Shown here: positions 4,937 through 7,553 of the stretch, in pieces | Numbering within the stretch: the stretch's first letter is position 1 | Layout of the letters: each line of letters starts with the position of its first letter | Assembly: GCA_900552975.1 (NCBI GenBank) | Contig: UWSL01000074.1 | Location: 1-7,553 of the forward strand | Reading direction: 5' to 3' | Origin: an uncultured Mycoplasmatota bacterium | Lineage (GTDB): Bacteria; Bacillota_I; Bacilli_A; RF39; UBA660 | Length of the DNA stretch: 7,553 nucleotides | Translations under genes and position numbers: made by a program | The notes under the pieces: generated by a model | What the model saw: only the letters and a program-made list of their open reading frames with translations | Databases searched by the model: none | What the model was told of the DNA's origin: nothing

Positions 4937-5608
4937 ATGGAAATATTAAAAGTTAAAAATCTAACAAAGATTTATGGAAAAGGAGATACAAGAGTTGTTG
5001 CACTTGATGATGTTTCTTTTTCAGTAAATCAGGGCGAATTTGTTGCAATAGTAGGTGCTAGTGGTAGTGGCAAATCAACTTTGTTACATTTAATTGGTGG
5101 TGTTGATAGACCAACACGTGGAAAAGTATTTATTAATGGTGAAGATATTTATCAAATGGATGATGATACTTTGGCTATTTTTCGCCGTCGTCAAATTGGG
5201 CTTATTTATCAATTTTATAACTTAATTCCAATTTTAAATGTAGAAGAAAACATCCTCTTACCTTTAGAATTGGATAATAGAGAAATTGATGAAGATGAAC
5301 TAGATAATTTAATGAAAACATTAGGTTTAGAAAAAAGAAGAAATCATTTGCCAAATGAATTATCAGGTGGCCAACAACAAAGGACCTCAATAGGAAGAGC
5401 TATGATTACCCATCCAGCTATTATTTTAGCAGACGAGCCAACTGGAAATTTGGACTCTAAAGCTAGTGATGAAATTATTGAATTATTAAAAATATCTAAT
5501 AAAAAGTTTAAGCAAACAATTGTTATGATAACACACAATTTAGAAATTGCTGCAATGGCAGATAGAATAATAAAAATTGAAGATGGCCACATTGTTGAGG
5601 AGGATTAA
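4937..5608 (+). CDS. ABC transporter ATP-binding protein, MacB/LolD type
   Basis: The 223-residue ATPase has every catalytic motif of the class: Walker A GASGSGKST (40-48), Q-loop glutamine Q92 in LIYQFYNLIP, signature LSGGQQQR (142-149), Walker B IILADE (162-167) with catalytic E167, D-loop NLD, and H-loop H200 in THN. The alanine in Walker A, the FYNLIP region and DEPTGNLD place it with the MacB/LolD/BceA-like ATPases that partner FtsX-type permeases. These use ATP to drive export or removal of peptides, lipids or drugs from the membrane. ATG at 4937 is preferred because AAAGGAAG sits ahead of it and homologues begin near MEILKVKNL. An in-frame TTG at 4892 would add 15 residues and place the -10 box inside the gene. 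Its last codons contain the permease ribosome site, so the two are coupled. Confidence 0.95.
   Translation: MEILKVKNLTKIYGKGDTRVVALDDVSFSVNQGEFVAIVGASGSGKSTLLHLIGGVDRPTRGKVFINGEDIYQMDDDTLAIFRRRQIGLIYQFYNLIPILNVEENILLPLELDNREIDEDELDNLMKTLGLEKRRNHLPNELSGGQQQRTSIGRAMITHPAIILADEPTGNLDSKASDEIIELLKISNKKFKQTIVMITHNLEIAAMADRIIKIEDGHIVEED
5597..5604 (+). promoter_or_regulatory. Strong ribosome binding site embedded in the end of the ATPase gene
   Basis: GAGGAGGA, encoding the last Glu-Glu and part of the final Asp of the ATPase, forms the strongest Shine-Dalgarno match in the window and lies 7-8 bases before the permease ATG. The stop codon and the ATG are separated by only three bases, so ribosomes finishing the ATPase can restart on the permease. 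Confidence 0.8.
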
Positions 5609-5611
5609 AAA

Positions 5612-7553
5612 ATGAACTTACTTAACAAATTAACTATCAAAAATTTAAAATTAAATAAAAAAAGAACAATAGTTACAATCATTGGCGTTATGTTATCAGT
5701 TGCCTTAATTACAGCTGTAGCTACTCTATTTTTTAGTGCTAATGCCTCTTTAATAAAATACGAAATAAGTAGAAAAGGTAATTTCCATTATGTATTTAGA
5801 GATGTAAAAGAGAAAAATATAAAATATTTTGAAGAAAATCGAAATGTGGAAAATTATTATGTGACTCAGGCAATTGGATATGCTTTATTAAAAGATAGTC
5901 AAAATGAAAATAAACCTTATGTTTTTATAGAAGCTTTTGATAAGAAAAGTTTTGACAATTTAGGAATAAACTTAGTTGATGGAAGAATGCCGAAAAATTC
6001 AAGTGAAATAGTTATTCCAACACATTTAAAGACTAATGGTCGAATTAATTACAAAGTTGGAGATAAAATCACATTAGATGTTGGAAAAAGAATTAGTGAT
6101 GGCTATGAACTAGGACAAAACAATCCATATTCAGATGAAAATGATGAAACATTAGAAGATACTAAAAAGATGACTTATGAGATTGTTGGTATAATTGAAA
6201 GACCTAATACAACAATAGAACCATATACGGCACCTGGTTATACTTTTATAACATATTTGGATAATTATGATAACAATAAAGATTTAGACATTTATGTTAG
6301 ATATTATAAAAAGAATCTAAAAGAAGATTTTAAAGTAACCGCTGATATACTGGATGTTGATGAAACTTTATTAAAAAGTTATATTACTGGAGATAAGCCG
6401 CTTACCGAAGATGAAAGTATGGAAATTTCAAAACAATTAGATAATTCTATTTGTAGTAATTTTGATATAAATTCATACTTAATTGAATTAGAAAAAGGAA
6501 GTTTTCAAGAGTCAACAATGCGTAGTTTAGGAGTTGTTGTACTAATAGTTGTAGCTATTATTATTTTTACTTCAGTATTCTGTATAAAAAACAGTTTTAG
6601 TATTTCAATAACTGAAAAAATAAAACAATACGGAATGTTATCAAGTATTGGAGCAACTAGTAAACAAATAAAAAAGAATGTTTATTATGAAGCATTTATT
6701 TTGGGTTTAATAGGAATTCCTTTTGGCATTTTACTTGGTGTTATTGCATCATATTTATTAATTATTATTAGTAATATTTTTCTAGTAGGATTTATGACAG
6801 TTGGATTTAAGTTAGTATTTGCATTTAATATTTATCCAATTATCTTGGCAATTTTAATTGGTTTTCTCACTTTATATTTATCTGCTTGGGGAAGTGCACA
6901 TAAAGCTTCTAAAGTTAGTCCTATTGAATCTATAACTAATAGTGGTGACATTAAAATAAATGCCAAGAAAATAAAAAGTCCTAAATATATTAAAAAATTC
7001 TTTGGTATTGGTGGAGACATTTCATATAAAAACTTAAAAAGAAACAAAAAGAAATATCGTACAACTGTCATTTCTATTATTGTATGTGTAGCTGTCTTTA
7101 TTGCTTTAGCTTCTTTTATAAAATTAGCTTTTTCATCCGTAAAAAATATGTATGGAAAAAACGAATATAACGTAAGTGTTACTTATGATTTAAAAGATAA
7201 AGGCGTAAGTAAAGCTATGCATAATGTAACATCTTTTGATGGAATTAATAATTATGCAATAGTATCATATGGATATTTAAGTATTAAAAATAAAGATGCA
7301 AAATTTACAGATGAATACAAAAGTTTATTTGCTGATGACTATTTTGATAGTGATACTTATGAATCTGTTGATGAAAATGGTAATAAAATAACTTTAGATA
7401 ATGAAACAACTATTTTGGTTTATCGTGTAGGAGATAAATCTTATAAAGATTATTTAAAAAAACTAAATATAAATTATGATGATGCAAAAGATAAAGGAAT
7501 TCTAATTAATAATGCTATTACTTATATTAGCAACCCTAATGGTAAAGGTGTAA
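5612..7553 (+). CDS. FtsX-like ABC exporter permease, 3' end beyond the window
   Basis: From ATG at 5612 the frame is open to the edge (647 complete codons). A cytoplasmic start KNLKLNKKRT leads into helix 1 (about 20-42), a large hydrophilic ectodomain (about 45-300), then helices at about 305-324, 361-386 and 405-425. The cytoplasmic EKIKQYGMLSSIGATSKQIK (334-353) and HKASKVSPIESI (430-441) are the standard FtsX-domain motifs that contact the ATPase. A second unit then begins with SYKNLKRNKKKYRTT and helix 5 (about 485-503), followed by a second ectodomain that is cut off. This is the duplicated FtsX architecture of large MacB-like export permeases, so most of a second FtsX domain should follow. 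The substrate is unknown; neighbours include no two-component sensor or resistance gene. There is no frameshift within the visible part. Confidence 0.93.
   Translation, partial: MNLLNKLTIKNLKLNKKRTIVTIIGVMLSVALITAVATLFFSANASLIKYEISRKGNFHYVFRDVKEKNIKYFEENRNVENYYVTQAIGYALLKDSQNENKPYVFIEAFDKKSFDNLGINLVDGRMPKNSSEIVIPTHLKTNGRINYKVGDKITLDVGKRISDGYELGQNNPYSDENDETLEDTKKMTYEIVGIIERPNTTIEPYTAPGYTFITYLDNYDNNKDLDIYVRYYKKNLKEDFKVTADILDVDETLLKSYITGDKPLTEDESMEISKQLDNSICSNFDINSYLIELEKGSFQESTMRSLGVVVLIVVAIIIFTSVFCIKNSFSISITEKIKQYGMLSSIGATSKQIKKNVYYEAFILGLIGIPFGILLGVIASYLLIIISNIFLVGFMTVGFKLVFAFNIYPIILAILIGFLTLYLSAWGSAHKASKVSPIESITNSGDIKINAKKIKSPKYIKKFFGIGGDISYKNLKRNKKKYRTTVISIIVCVAVFIALASFIKLAFSSVKNMYGKNEYNVSVTYDLKDKGVSKAMHNVTSFDGINNYAIVSYGYLSIKNKDAKFTDEYKSLFADDYFDSDTYESVDENGNKITLDNETTILVYRVGDKSYKDYLKKLNINYDDAKDKGILINNAITYISNPNGKGV

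Noticed and set aside
5202..5592. Two minus-strand open frames inside the ABC ATPase gene
   Set aside because: The plus-strand frame has every ABC motif intact; the antisense products resemble no family and lack ribosome sites.
6832..7071. Minus-strand open frame of 79 codons
   Set aside because: It is antisense to the FtsX domain of the permease, whose plus-strand frame is continuous and carries the family motifs.

Overview
The window is strongly AT-rich, with A/T-ending codons, Gram-positive style Shine-Dalgarno sites (AGGAGG, AGGTGAT, AAAGGGTGAT), TATAAT boxes and compact intergenic regions. This suggests a low-GC Bacillota/Bacilli lineage, possibly one of the uncultured gut Bacilli near the Mollicutes. 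That placement is inference. TGG is the Trp codon wherever Trp occurs, and no gene needs TGA read as Trp, so the standard bacterial code fits. No rRNA, tRNA, CRISPR array, insertion sequence or phage structural gene was seen, and no gene-free stretch exceeds 300 bases.

Region 1 (1-2274, minus strand) is a three-gene surface-protein operon. Its order of transcription is a TasA/CalY-like exported protein (1664-2221), a second membrane-anchored beta-rich protein (1029-1649), and a SipW-type (Ser/His) signal peptidase (1-970) that runs off the left edge. It has the same parts as the Bacillus tapA-sipW-tasA matrix-fibre operon in a different order. The peptidase carries an unusually long charged cytoplasmic tail. 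A good promoter precedes the operon and a second probable promoter lies just ahead of the peptidase.

Region 2 (2299-3320, plus strand) is a single divergently transcribed family 2 glycosyltransferase of the GtrB/DPM1-like type, with two C-terminal membrane helices. It probably loads a sugar onto a polyprenyl-phosphate carrier. It ends at a hairpin shared with the convergent gene.

Region 3 (3303-4857, minus strand) holds a membrane-anchored ComEC-type metallo-beta-lactamase-fold hydrolase, then a tightly coupled DUF3006 protein and a terminator, then a 16-bp perfect palindrome and an unrecognised three-helix membrane protein.

Region 4 (4909-7553, plus strand) is a two-gene ABC export operon: a MacB/LolD-type ATPase and a large FtsX-like permease truncated by the right edge.

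Most products act at or outside the membrane: fibre-like proteins and their peptidase, lipid-linked sugar synthesis, an extracytoplasmic hydrolase and an exporter. The best candidate for an undescribed system is the TasA-like / beta-rich anchor / long-tailed SipW operon.
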